A stretch of DNA of 38,738 nt from Acetivibrio straminisolvens JCM 21531. Its GTDB lineage: Bacteria > Bacillota > Clostridia > Acetivibrionales > Acetivibrionaceae. The position numbers were made by a program, and so were the translations under genes. Where the stretch lies: assembly GCF_000521465.1 (NCBI RefSeq), contig NZ_BAVR01000036.1, forward strand, positions 1 to 38,738. Reading direction: 5' to 3'. The notes beneath the pieces were generated by a model. That model saw only the letters and a list, made by a program, of their open reading frames with translations. It searched no databases and was not told the DNA's origin. Below are positions 9,769-17,538 of the stretch, one piece after another; the first letter of the stretch is position 1, and each line of letters opens with the position of its first letter.

Positions 9769-9860
9769 GCTCAATGAGCATAAAATTTTAGAAAAGCTAT
9801 TGACAATACGCTCCAATTAGCATATATTATTTATAAATGCTCAATGAGCGTCGCTCATTG
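9769..9860 (+). promoter_or_regulatory. Promoter with three to four operator copies for the HTH-HNH operon
   Basis: TTGACA (9800-9805), a 17-bp spacer and TATATT (9823-9828) make a strong promoter. GCTCAATGAGC, near-palindromic, occurs at 9769-9779 and 9839-9849. A variant GCTCCAATTAGC sits in the spacer (9810-9821). GCTCATTG at 9853-9860 makes a perfect 8-bp inverted repeat with 9842-9849. Sites upstream, within and downstream of the promoter imply tight, cooperative repression, most simply by the HTH protein encoded next (inference). Confidence 0.7.
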
Positions 9861-9901
9861 TACGTATATTTGCCAATGGTATTGATAAGGAGGTTGTAAA
9901 G

Positions 9902-10345
9902 GTGACTGATATAAATAAAATTAAGCAAGCCCGCTTAAAAGCAGGGCTTACTCAAAAAGAATTATGTGATAGATACGAAATTCCTTTACGAACGTTGCAA
10001 GGCTGGGAAGGAGGTAGTCGTAAGCCACCTGAATACGTACTTAACCTACTATTGCGTTGTATAGAGCTTGATTTCTCTCCCGAAGCAGAACCCACAGAGC
10101 AGGAGGATTTATCTGTACCGAAGAAGTTAATCTTTTTAGACCTCATAGGCAGACCGCTTAAAGAGCCAGTGTTATCGGCCGTTAAGCAAGCTTACGACGA
10201 TAGAAAAGTACAATACATCCCCGTTACAGACTATGAAGGTAATGACACAGGAGAAGAATCACTCAAAGGTAAGCTCTACATGGTCTTAGCCCCTGAAGAA
10301 TACGGCTTAGACATGGGTTTTGAGTTCAGAGTGAAGGAGGTATAA
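9902..10345 (+). CDS. HTH (XRE-type) regulator of the HNH operon
   Basis: 147 aa, GTG start behind AAGGAGG (9889-9895). Residues 5-55 form a helix-turn-helix of the Cro/CI class (ARLKAGLTQKELCDRYEIP, then RTLQGWEGGSRKPPEYV). The C-terminal 90 residues are not recognised. It is followed after 3 bp by the HNH gene, so the two are co-transcribed from the operator-rich promoter upstream. It is likely an autoregulator, comparable in position to a controller protein of a restriction system. Confidence 0.75.
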   Translation: MTDINKIKQARLKAGLTQKELCDRYEIPLRTLQGWEGGSRKPPEYVLNLLLRCIELDFSPEAEPTEQEDLSVPKKLIFLDLIGRPLKEPVLSAVKQAYDDRKVQYIPVTDYEGNDTGEESLKGKLYMVLAPEEYGLDMGFEFRVKEV

Positions 10346-10348
10346 ATT

Positions 10349-12851
10349 ATGGTTACGATTACAGAGCTTAAAGATATGCTTGACCTATTGAGCATAGACA
10401 CTTTAGACACTATCAATCGCAAGATAGTTGTTGAGGAGCCATATAGCTGGGGACGCACTCCGCTACTAAAGTATGCCCCCGAAGCCTTAGCCGACTACGC
10501 AGATGCTATTTATCGGCACGTCATCGCCCCTCTTGACCCAGACACTGCTACAGATGACGACCTCAACCAATACATTGCTCAATACCTTACTTTTTATGAG
10601 CAAGCAGAAACTGCCTTTAATGCGGCCAGTGTAGACTTAGCCATAGATTGCTTAACATCAGTCGGACACCGATTAAGCCAGAGCTACCACCAAACATCAT
10701 AGACGAGGGCGATAACATCTATGACCTTATAGCAGACTACTTTGCGGGCAACTCTTATGACCTGTACCCGCACTTTCACAATTTCCTTTATTCCTTCCTG
10801 TCTCCGCTTCGACGCCCAGACCTCATTGCACATGACAAGCGACTTATCGACCTTGTCGCTGAGGCAGACGAACTTATCGCTCCATACAATGCAGCTCTTG
10901 ACGCTTTTATTGGGCGAGAGCTTAGGCGATTACAGTCAGTAGTCAAAGACCGTATCAGATACACAAAACTAAAGCCTGAGGACATAGACACGCTAAAACT
11001 CAACAAACACCGCATCCCAGCAGACGACTGGCAGGCAATCAACCAAGTCATCAGCACAGGCTCTTTATCCACCTCCACACACAAGATAATAAAACGCACC
11101 CTGCAAGACCTTAAGACTGCACCGCCAGCACCAAAGACAGCACCCATAGCAAAGCCAGTTATGCCTTTATCTGCATATGCGACGCACTTTACGGACAGCT
11201 TGGAGGCAGCCTACGCCAAGCTAATGGCTAAAAGAGCCAATGCCTATGCTGACGGTGTCGACCCCATTGACGACATTAAAGCTGGACTGCTTGCATCACA
11301 GCGAGCCGTCACCCAAGGTATCGACCTATCAGGCATAGAGGAGACACAGGCAAAGGGCAGGGAGTTTTTCAGCAATTTCGCCAATTTTCGACCTGTATTA
11401 TCGGCCTGCTTGCAGATAGACCTGTATAACCTCGACGTAAATACCGTACTACCGCCCGACATATTATCCCACAGCGTCGTACAGGGCATACTTGCCTTTA
11501 CCGCTAAGCTCCGACCACAGTTTAAGCACCGTAGTCTTGTCATCCTGTACGACCAGCTTGCCAAGGAGCTATACAGCTCTATCAGCGAGCATACGTGCGG
11601 GTTTGCCAACGCACTGCCTCTACCAGACATCGCACCCCTGTCAGACGACGCCATAGTCAACGCACCCAAAGCTCCCCGCATTACTGACAGCAAGCCGTTA
11701 CCCTTTGACCTGACACAGCCCATACAGGTAGCAATCAATAACCTTGGGGCAGATGTAATCGTCGCTGATACCGAGGTTCTATCCGCACCTCTCGACCCCA
11801 GCACCCTAACGCCAGTCGACGACCAGACCATAAAGACCATAGCCTGCTACATTACAGGGGCGGCCTCCACTCCTTATCTGCTGGACGGTGACCTGATAAT
11901 CCACAATCCCAAGACAGACCAATACCTAAAAGTCCTGCCAACTATAAGAGCCGACGGTACGCAGACTACATTTTTACGGCCTATAATACCAAAGCCCTAA
12001 AAGACCGCATTAGCACCCTACAGTGCGTTTTATCCGCCGACCCACGGTATCGTAGTAGTCTGCCTCCATGTATCACCCAACTCCCACAAGGCGACCCAGT
12101 AGCACGACAAAAAGCCATTAAAGACTTACAGGAGTGGGCCGACATATTGTTAGCCCAAGTTAATGACCTCTACAAGTACGATGCTGCTGATGATTATGAT
12201 GGCGATACCGATTATGTTGTCACCAAACGCACCATACGTCAGATAGTCCAGACCCCGTACTACGCCAAGTTTTATTTGTCTGCCCACCGTCTGTCTGCCT
12301 ACGTCTACTACCCACGTGATTACTCGGCATATATAACGACCAAGCCGACCGACCCTGTAACGGGCAAGCCGTTAGTTTATCATGTCCACCACAAAGACAG
12401 GTGCCGAAGCAACAACTGCCCAGAAAACCTCGAAATCGTACCTAAGCAGACAAACGACACCGCTCGCAGTACCAGCCGACCAGTGATTTATCGGGGCGTA
12501 CGCTATGACACCATAAAAGATTACAGTGAGGCTACAGACGCAGGCAACTACAAAAACTTACAGCAGGCATTAACCGGCTTGGAGGCAGGCAATGATGCGA
12601 TATACAACGGCAGACGTTACACTCTTGCTGGTGGCATAATCAAGGCAGTAGACGCAGATACCCCTACAATCACGTATAATGGTAATGTCTACACAACCCT
12701 TAAGAATTTTGCCGATGCCCACAAACTGGCTTACAAGAGCATCCACAATGCCCTTAGCAAAGCACGCAAAGAGGGCAAAGACACGGTTGCATATAAGCAG
12801 TACACTTTTTATCTGGATAATGATGGTAACATAATGGCAGTATCTAAATAG
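10349..12851 (+). CDS. Large HNH nuclease-like protein with DNA-binding repeats (two frameshifts)
   Basis: Three overlapping reading frames join into one 834-aa protein when one base is restored near 10675 (ACACCG to ACACCCG) and one near 11971 (T5 to T6). The first 650 residues are not recognised. They are rich in Ala, Asp and Pro and have no membrane segments. An HNH motif follows (VYHVHHKDRCRSNNCPENLE, near residue 690). Two NUMOD-like repeats end the protein (IYRGVRYDTIKDYSEATDAG and ITYNGNVYTTLKNFADAHKL), as in homing or modular HNH enzymes. It could be a restriction-type or homing-type nuclease. A convergent methyltransferase lies downstream. Confidence 0.7.
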
Positions 12852-12861
12852 ATTGATTATG

Positions 12862-12929
12862 TTAAGCCTAAACCTCGTATTTATCGGGGTTTAGGGCTTA
12901 AATATGGATTAAGGTTAGCTGACCTTAAT
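12862..12929. terminator. Two hairpins between convergent genes
   Basis: Hairpin 1 (12862-12901): TTAAGCC-TAAACC pairs with GGTTTA-GGGCTTAA and carries a TTTATCGG octamer in its loop. Hairpin 2 (12908-12929): ATTAAGGT / ACCTTAAT. They lie between the rightward HNH gene and the leftward methyltransferase and probably end transcription from both sides. The remaining gap to 13169 is AT-rich and empty. Confidence 0.55.
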
Positions 12930-13083
12930 TTCCATTTCTCAGTATCCAATTTCTAAAGATTTTATTTGCTTTTACATGATTTTTATTTAATTTTTAGTTC
13001 TCCTGTCCAAAATACCTCAAAATGAGCTACTAACCCCGATGACATCGGATTTAACCTCAAAAAATGGATTAAGGCAGACTGCC

Positions 13084-13100
13084 ATATATATATATATATA
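13084..13100. repeat. Short (AT)n tract
   Basis: About eight AT dinucleotides followed by an A run in the convergent intergenic gap. It has no evident function and is a site prone to length errors. Confidence 0.7.
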
Positions 13101-13169
13101 AAAAATCAAAGTGTGACACCTGCCCCACCATCACCCTCCTTAATTACCATTTATGTAAATATTTACCGT

Positions 13170-14195
13170 TTACCTGTCGTGTCCAAAGAACCGTCGAACC
13201 CTACGTTGTGTAGTCCTTACGGCGTCCTCGTCGACGTCGCAGGCAATTATCTTACGACCTCCAAGCTCGAGAGCAGCGACTACCGTAGAGCCACCGCCAC
13301 ACATAAGGTCGCAGATTACGTCGCCATCTTTAGTGAGCCGACGCAGGATTTCTTTGACACCAGCTACGCTCTGACCCCATACATGATGCTCTTTATCCGT
13401 ACCGTCGTCTGGCGGGGCTTCCACGTAATCGTAAACAATACCACCTTCGTAAGCACCTTTCGTAAGCCAGACTACATATTTAACCGCCGTAGCCACCTTA
13501 CGACTATGTATCAATGGTGAGCCGTTGCTTTTACATAAATACGCAATCGTCCAGTTATAACGTAGGCTTTTATCCGTAGTCAGCTCCCGCATAGCCTTGT
13601 CCAGATACGCACCACCACACATCACAGCCAGCGAGCCTCCCTCACGCAAAATCCTGCCTGCAACGCTTGCTATGTATCTATACAGCTCCTCAACCGCCTC
13701 CCTGCCATATGGCGGGTCTACAAAAACTAAGTCCACCGAACTGTCTTTTATCTGTGGTAGGCCAGTCCTGACATCGCCCACAAAGACCTTAACATCCTCC
13801 TCTGTCACTGTCAGCAGAGGATTTTTATTCGCCTCCCTACGCTCTTTATACAGCAGACGCTGGCAGTATCTTGGCGACCTACTCCCTCTCTCCATCATCT
13901 TATCAAGCACTCCCGGAGCCTTAATCGCCCGTAATGACCTCTCTGATAAGCCTATGAGTATGTCAGGATGCTCTCTTAGGTATGGATGGTTCGTCCAATC
14001 CTCAGCCTGTGTGTCCATCTGTCCACTTTGGACAGTTTTATCTGCTAATTCCCGCCTTACAGAGCCGACCGTAGTAGGCGAGACCCCAAGCATCCTTGCT
14101 ATTGCTCTATCGGATAATTCAGGTACAACCCGCAATTTATCGGCAATCAGCTTACGCTTTTCCTGTTGCGTAAGCTGTTTATTTTTATAGGCCAA
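13170..14195 (-). CDS. Beta-class DNA adenine methyltransferase with N-terminal HTH
   Basis: 341 aa, frame intact, TTG start at 14195 behind GGAGGTGG. Residues 25-52 look like a helix-turn-helix (LSDRAIARMLGVSPTTVGSV). The catalytic motif VFVDPPYGRE is near residue 160. The SAM-binding motif ICDLMCGGGST is near residue 300. Catalytic motif before SAM motif is the beta-class order. DPPY favours N6-adenine as target. It is the only modification enzyme of the element and faces the HNH gene. It may protect host DNA from that nuclease, or act as an orphan methylase. Confidence 0.85.
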   Translation of the reverse strand: MAYKNKQLTQQEKRKLIADKLRVVPELSDRAIARMLGVSPTTVGSVRRELADKTVQSGQMDTQAEDWTNHPYLREHPDILIGLSERSLRAIKAPGVLDKMMERGSRSPRYCQRLLYKERREANKNPLLTVTEEDVKVFVGDVRTGLPQIKDSSVDLVFVDPPYGREAVEELYRYIASVAGRILREGGSLAVMCGGAYLDKAMRELTTDKSLRYNWTIAYLCKSNGSPLIHSRKVATAVKYVVWLTKGAYEGGIVYDYVEAPPDDGTDKEHHVWGQSVAGVKEILRRLTKDGDVICDLMCGGGSTVVAALELGGRKIIACDVDEDAVRTTQRRVRRFFGHDR

Positions 14196-14293
14196 TCAAC
14201 CACCTCCTCATCTTATATGTGAGCCGATACTATTTTACCGTATTTTTGTGTAAATTTCTTTAATAATTTTCGTGCCTGCGGTGTGCCCTGCTC

Positions 14294-14328
14294 AATACCT
14301 CTTAAATTTCAGTGATTTAGGAGGTATT
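14294..14328 (+). promoter_or_regulatory. Hairpin that buries the ribosome site of the next gene
   Basis: AATACCTC-T-TAAAT (14294-14107+ region, i.e. 14294-14307) pairs with ATTTA-G-GAGGTATT (14315-14328): a 14-bp stem with one T-G pair and a 7-nt loop. The right arm contains AGGAGG (14319-14324), the ribosome site of the gene at 14332. Read-through RNA entering the element would be folded and not translated, as in the RBS-masking hairpins of IS200 and IS10. Confidence 0.75.
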
Positions 14329-14331
14329 AAG

Positions 14332-14499
14332 ATGTCCAAGGACGAGCGTAAGCAACAACAGATAATAAGAGCGTCAAAGCAACTGGCTATGCTTGCAACA
14401 TTGCGGTTGATAGGTTTGATTACGGAGCAGGAGTACGACATAGTAGTGGCGTCAATTTACCGTGACTATCCAGTAATTGTGGGCTTAAATCTAAAATAA
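14332..14499 (+). CDS. Small conserved-looking protein preceding the recombinase
   Basis: 55 aa, start ATG 14332 behind AGGAGG. The sequence is basic at first (MSKDERKQQQIIRASKQ), then LRLIGLITEQEYDIV, reminiscent of SHOCT-like short helical motifs, and ends YPVIVGLNLK. It lies 74 bp upstream of the large recombinase. It could be a recombination directionality factor or a regulator; this is position-based only. Confidence 0.6.
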   Translation: MSKDERKQQQIIRASKQLAMLATLRLIGLITEQEYDIVVASIYRDYPVIVGLNLK

Positions 14500-14502
14500 T
14501 TA

Positions 14503-14532
14503 TGGACGTATTCCCGTAGTATCGTGTATGAT
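14503..14532 (+). promoter_or_regulatory. Putative recombinase promoter overlapping an end motif
   Basis: TGGACG (14503-14508), 18 bp, TATGAT (14527-14532). The inverted GGGAATACGTC copy (as GACGTATTCCC, 14505-14515) overlaps the -35, so whatever binds the end motif could also regulate the recombinase. Confidence 0.45.
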
Positions 14533-14572
14533 GCTATACGAGGAATACAACTCAGTAAGGAGGTTTTATTTG

Positions 14573-16248
14573 GTGAGTAAACAAGTGCAAGTAATAAAGG
14601 CGAATAGAGCCGACCGTTCCTTATCTACGACTGCCGAGACTTTGAGGGTTGCAGCCTATGTACGTGTGTCAACAGACCATAAGGAGCAACTGGAAAGTTT
14701 TAAGTCACAGATTGCCTATTTCACAGATAAGATAAAGAGTAACCCTGCGTGGACTTTGGTTGATATTTATAAAGATGAAGGTATAAGTGGTACGGGGACT
14801 GAAAAGAGGGATGACTTTAACCGACTAATCAATGATTGCATGGAGGGTAAGATAGACCTAATACTGACAAAGTCTTTATCACGTTTTAGTCGCAATGTTG
14901 TAGATACGTTAAAATATATCAGACTATTAAAGGAGCGTAATATAGCCGTAATTTTCGAGGAAGAAGCAATCAATACACTGACTGCCAAAGGTGAAACACT
15001 GATAACATTTTTATCCGCAATGAGTCAACAATACGTAGAGACTTTATCTGGTTCAGTTAGACATGGTATACGAGCTAAAATGCTCCGTGGGGAGCTTGTA
15101 GGAGACCCAGAGGCTCTTGGATACGACAAAGATGACGAAACAGGTAAGCTTGTGATAAATGAAGCCGAAGCAGAAATTGTACGCTACATTTTTAAGCGCT
15201 ACGCCGAAGGAGCAGGTGGACGAGTAATTGGTCGAGAACTTGAAAACTTAGGATACAAGACAAAGAGGGGCAATACAACATGGGAGAATCAACTGTTCTT
15301 GGTATTATTAAAAATGAGAAGTATATAGGTGATTTAGTACAGGGCAAGACTATAACAGTAGACCCTATAACGCATCGACGCATAGATAATCGTGGGGAAG
15401 CCGATATGTTTTATCTGGAAGACGCACATCCAGCGATTATTGACCGTGATACTTGGGATAAAGCCCAAGCGATTCTTAAACGTAGAAACGAATGGCGGGT
15501 TAAGCCTACTGCTAAAAACGGCAATAAATATAGTAGAAAGCACGCTTTTAGTTGTATGATTAAGTGTGGGTTTTGCGGTCACAACCTTTCAAGGCGTAGT
15601 CATCACAGTGGCACAACACATCAAAAATGGGTATGGCACTGTGTATCATACACCAAAAAGGGCAAGCAATATTGTCCAGAGTGTAAAGCCGTTGACGAGG
15701 CGATAATCGAGGGTGCCTTTGTTCAGGGATACAATCTATTAGCAGGCGATAATAGCGATGTTTTATCGGAGTTCTTAAATCGCCTTGAAAATAGTCTGTT
15801 TACAGCGGGGTCAGCGAAGCGATTGGAGAAGATTACAAAGCAGATAAAGAGTTATGAAGCGCGTAGGCAGAAGCTGTTAGACCTTTTATTGGACGGTACT
15901 ATATCTAAATCGGACTACGCTGAGAAGAAAGCAGAAATAGATAAGGACTTACAACCTCTATACGAGGAGCAGAAAGCATTACAGCAGACAGACGATGACG
16001 AACAGAGGTTAAAACAGCAGCTGACAGAATGTAAGGAAGCCTTAGAGGCAAATCCAATACTGCAGGAGTTCGACCGCCGTGTATTTGAGGCAGTTATAGA
16101 CCATGTAGTTATCGGAGAGCGACACGAAGACGGTACAGTTGACCCACGTAAGATAACCTTTGTTTTTAAGGCGGGAATACAACCCCCGCCAAGCCCTCCG
16201 ATAAGTGGCAACAAAACGTGTTCCCTTACAAGAGACAACACATGTTGA
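14573..16248 (+). CDS. Large serine recombinase (integrase of the element), frameshifted
   Basis: GTG 14573 with AAGGAGG at 14557-14563 is the best start. The catalytic domain (residues 20-165) shows AAYVRVSTDHKEQLESFKSQ, DEGISGT, KSLSRFSRN and a TFLSAMSQQYVETLS helix. A recombinase domain follows (VRYIFKRYAEGAGGRVIGR...GIIKNEKYIGD), then a zinc ribbon (CGFCG ... CPEC) and a C-terminal coiled coil (residues 385-480). One base is missing near 15282 (TTWGESTVLGII after repair), giving 558 aa, typical of TnpX-like recombinases. The stop codon lies inside attR. It should integrate and excise the element at rlmD. Confidence 0.92.
16171..16180 (+). repeat. Right-end copy of the element end motif
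   Basis: GCGGGAATAC matches 6341-6350 exactly, in the same orientation, 66 bp inside the right end and within the recombinase coding region. Confidence 0.5.
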
Positions 16249-16282
16249 GTGTGTAGTATTGATGTCAAAGGTTGAGAAATAA
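16241..16282 (+). pseudogene. rlmD: attR with the displaced 3' end of rlmD
   Basis: CAT GTT GAG TGT GTA GTA ... codes HVECVVLMSKVEK-stop, the expected C-terminus of RlmD/RumA, in a place with no start codon. It is the host half displaced by the element. The GAGTG core at 16247-16251 matches attL. Excision would restore a 455-aa rlmD. Confidence 0.9.
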
Positions 16283-16300
16283 AAAACTGAAAAGCTTGTA

Positions 16301-16380
16301 AATAAAGGTTTCCAGACGTTTAGCTTTTCTCGAGGCCGATCTGCCGGATGTGGCAATGTCAGGAAACCCTTATTTTTATT
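16301..16380 (+). terminator. Probable original rlmD terminator
   Basis: AATAAAGGTTTCC (16301-16313) pairs with GGAAACCCTTATT (16362-16374) with one mismatch, around a loop that itself can fold, followed by a T-rich tail. It now lies behind the recombinase gene. Confidence 0.5.
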
Positions 16381-16437
16381 GTTTGCGGGAACATATCAAC
16401 CGTCCCGAAAATTAATAGTTGAGTTACCAGATTAGAT

Positions 16438-16460
16438 AACCCCCTTTTTTACAGGGGGTT
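16438..16460. other. GC-rich hairpin
   Basis: AACCCCC / GGGGGTT around TTTTTTACA. It lies just past the stop of the leftward gene at 16485 and may end it, though a T run on that strand is lacking. Confidence 0.45.
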
Positions 16461-16484
16461 GAGGATACAGGATGGATGTATAAT

Positions 16485-16841
16485 TTAATCTTCTCGCTCA
16501 GCATCCGTATCAAAAATTCTATCAAGTTCCTCGTTTGATGTAATGCCACGAACATTAACACACTGTGATAGTATTCTCTCTGACATTTCCTTAGCTAAGC
16601 CAGTTTCTTTAATTTTTCTATTAAGGCGATTTATTTCTTTATCATATTGATCAATTATTTGCTGCAAACGCTCAATTTCCTGATTCATCTCTTCGCCTAA
16701 AATTTCTCTAATTTTCTCATGAAAATATTCAATTTTTGTAGTGCTAGTATGATATTGTCAGTGTATCCGGAGTTCTGAGCCAATACAAAGGAAAACAAGA
16801 TAAGGATGGTTTTTCATCCGTAAATAGTATTTACTGCTCAT
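16485..16841 (-). pseudogene. Uncharacterised coiled-coil protein with an in-frame TGA
   Basis: The likely start is the ATG at 16841 behind GAGGTG. The frame runs 27 codons (MSSKYYLRMKNHPYLVFLCI...) to a TGA at 16758-16760. It continues in the same frame for 90 more codons through LGEEMNQEIERLQQIIDQYD to a stop at 16485. The second part is a clear coiled coil. A single CGA-to-TGA change would explain it. The downstream ATG at 16688 gives a 67-aa product that could still be made, but it has a poor ribosome site. Family not recognised. The 33 bp to ktrA and same strand suggest a shared transcript. Confidence 0.5.
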
Positions 16842-16874
16842 ATTATCACCTCGTAGAAGTATTTTACCATATTT

Positions 16875-17528
16875 TTAGTTTATATGTTTTAATAGCTTTT
16901 CTACATCCTTGCGGCGTCCTATAACTAAAAGATGTTCCTCGGGCTTGAATATATAATCGGCAACAGGTAAAGGTGAAATATCATTCCCAGCTTTTGTTGC
17001 CAGTATACTTACATGGTATCTTACTCTGAAATTTATCTCCTTTATACTTCTCCCAATCCAGCTTTTTGCAGGCGGAATTTCATAGATGGAGATATCATTT
17101 GTGAGCTCAATATAATCAAAAACGTGGTTTGCACTGCAGCGCACCGCCAGTTTTTCAGCAATATTCCGTTCAGGATCTATAACTTCATCGGCACCATTAC
17201 GTAGTAAGAATTTTGTTTGGATATCGCGACTGGATTTGCTTATTACATATTTAGCGCCAAAATCCTTAAGCAGATTGGTAATTTCAAGGCTGCTCTGAAA
17301 ATCATTTTCAACACAGACAAAACATACGTCATAATTATCAATGCCCAGTGAACGAAGTACTTCTTCTTTCGTACAATCACCAATTTGTGCATTTGTCACG
17401 ATGGGTAAAAGTTCTCTTATATTTTCTTCATTTTTATCAACAATCATGACTTCATTTCCAAGCTCAACCAGCTTACGGCTCAAATGTTTCCCAAAACGTC
17501 CAATTCCAATAACTAAAAATGATTTCAT
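16875..17528 (-). CDS. ktrA: Potassium uptake regulatory subunit KtrA (TrkA family)
   Basis: 217 aa, frame intact. An N-terminal Rossmann fold shows FLVIGIGRFGKHLSRKL and MIVDKNEENI, binding NAD(H) or ATP (RCK_N). The C-terminal RCK_C domain begins about residue 135. It forms the cytoplasmic gating ring of the Ktr potassium channel. It lies 10 bp downstream of ktrB in the same leftward operon. Confidence 0.93.
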   Translation of the reverse strand: MKSFLVIGIGRFGKHLSRKLVELGNEVMIVDKNEENIRELLPIVTNAQIGDCTKEEVLRSLGIDNYDVCFVCVENDFQSSLEITNLLKDFGAKYVISKSSRDIQTKFLLRNGADEVIDPERNIAEKLAVRCSANHVFDYIELTNDISIYEIPPAKSWIGRSIKEINFRVRYHVSILATKAGNDISPLPVADYIFKPEEHLLVIGRRKDVEKLLKHIN

Positions 17529-17538
17529 ACCAATACCC

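Larger units (their letters stand above)
6188..16251. mobile_element. 10.06 kb serine-recombinase integrative element inserted in rlmD
   Basis: The borders follow from the split host gene. Left: rlmD reads CACGTCGAGTG, then diverges (6182-6192). Right: CATGTTGAGTG, then the native rlmD end (16241-16282). The shared core GAGTG occurs at 6188-6192 and 16247-16251, 10,059 bp apart. Contents: Cys-rich protein and small resolvase (leftward), transglutaminase-like protein, HTH, HNH protein, DNA methyltransferase (leftward), small protein, large serine recombinase at the right end. No relaxase, coupling protein or phage structural gene was seen, so it is a non-conjugative integrative element by gene content. 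rum genes are known targets of serine-integrase elements such as streptococcal phage phi-m46.1. Confidence 0.88.

Noticed and set aside
10788..11840. Leftward open frames of 119 and 198 codons opposite the HNH gene
   Set aside because: They mirror the composition of the C-rich coding strand, lack ribosome sites and resemble no protein.
13084..13100. (AT)n tract as an origin or regulatory site
   Set aside because: A short simple repeat in a convergent gap without further structure.
13113..14190. Rightward open frames opposite the methyltransferase
   Set aside because: The minus-strand frame holds the DPPY and SAM motifs; the rightward frames are antisense shadows.
16758..16760. Selenocysteine or stop read-through at the in-frame TGA
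   Set aside because: No SECIS-like hairpin directly after the TGA was recognised and the protein family gives no reason for selenocysteine.
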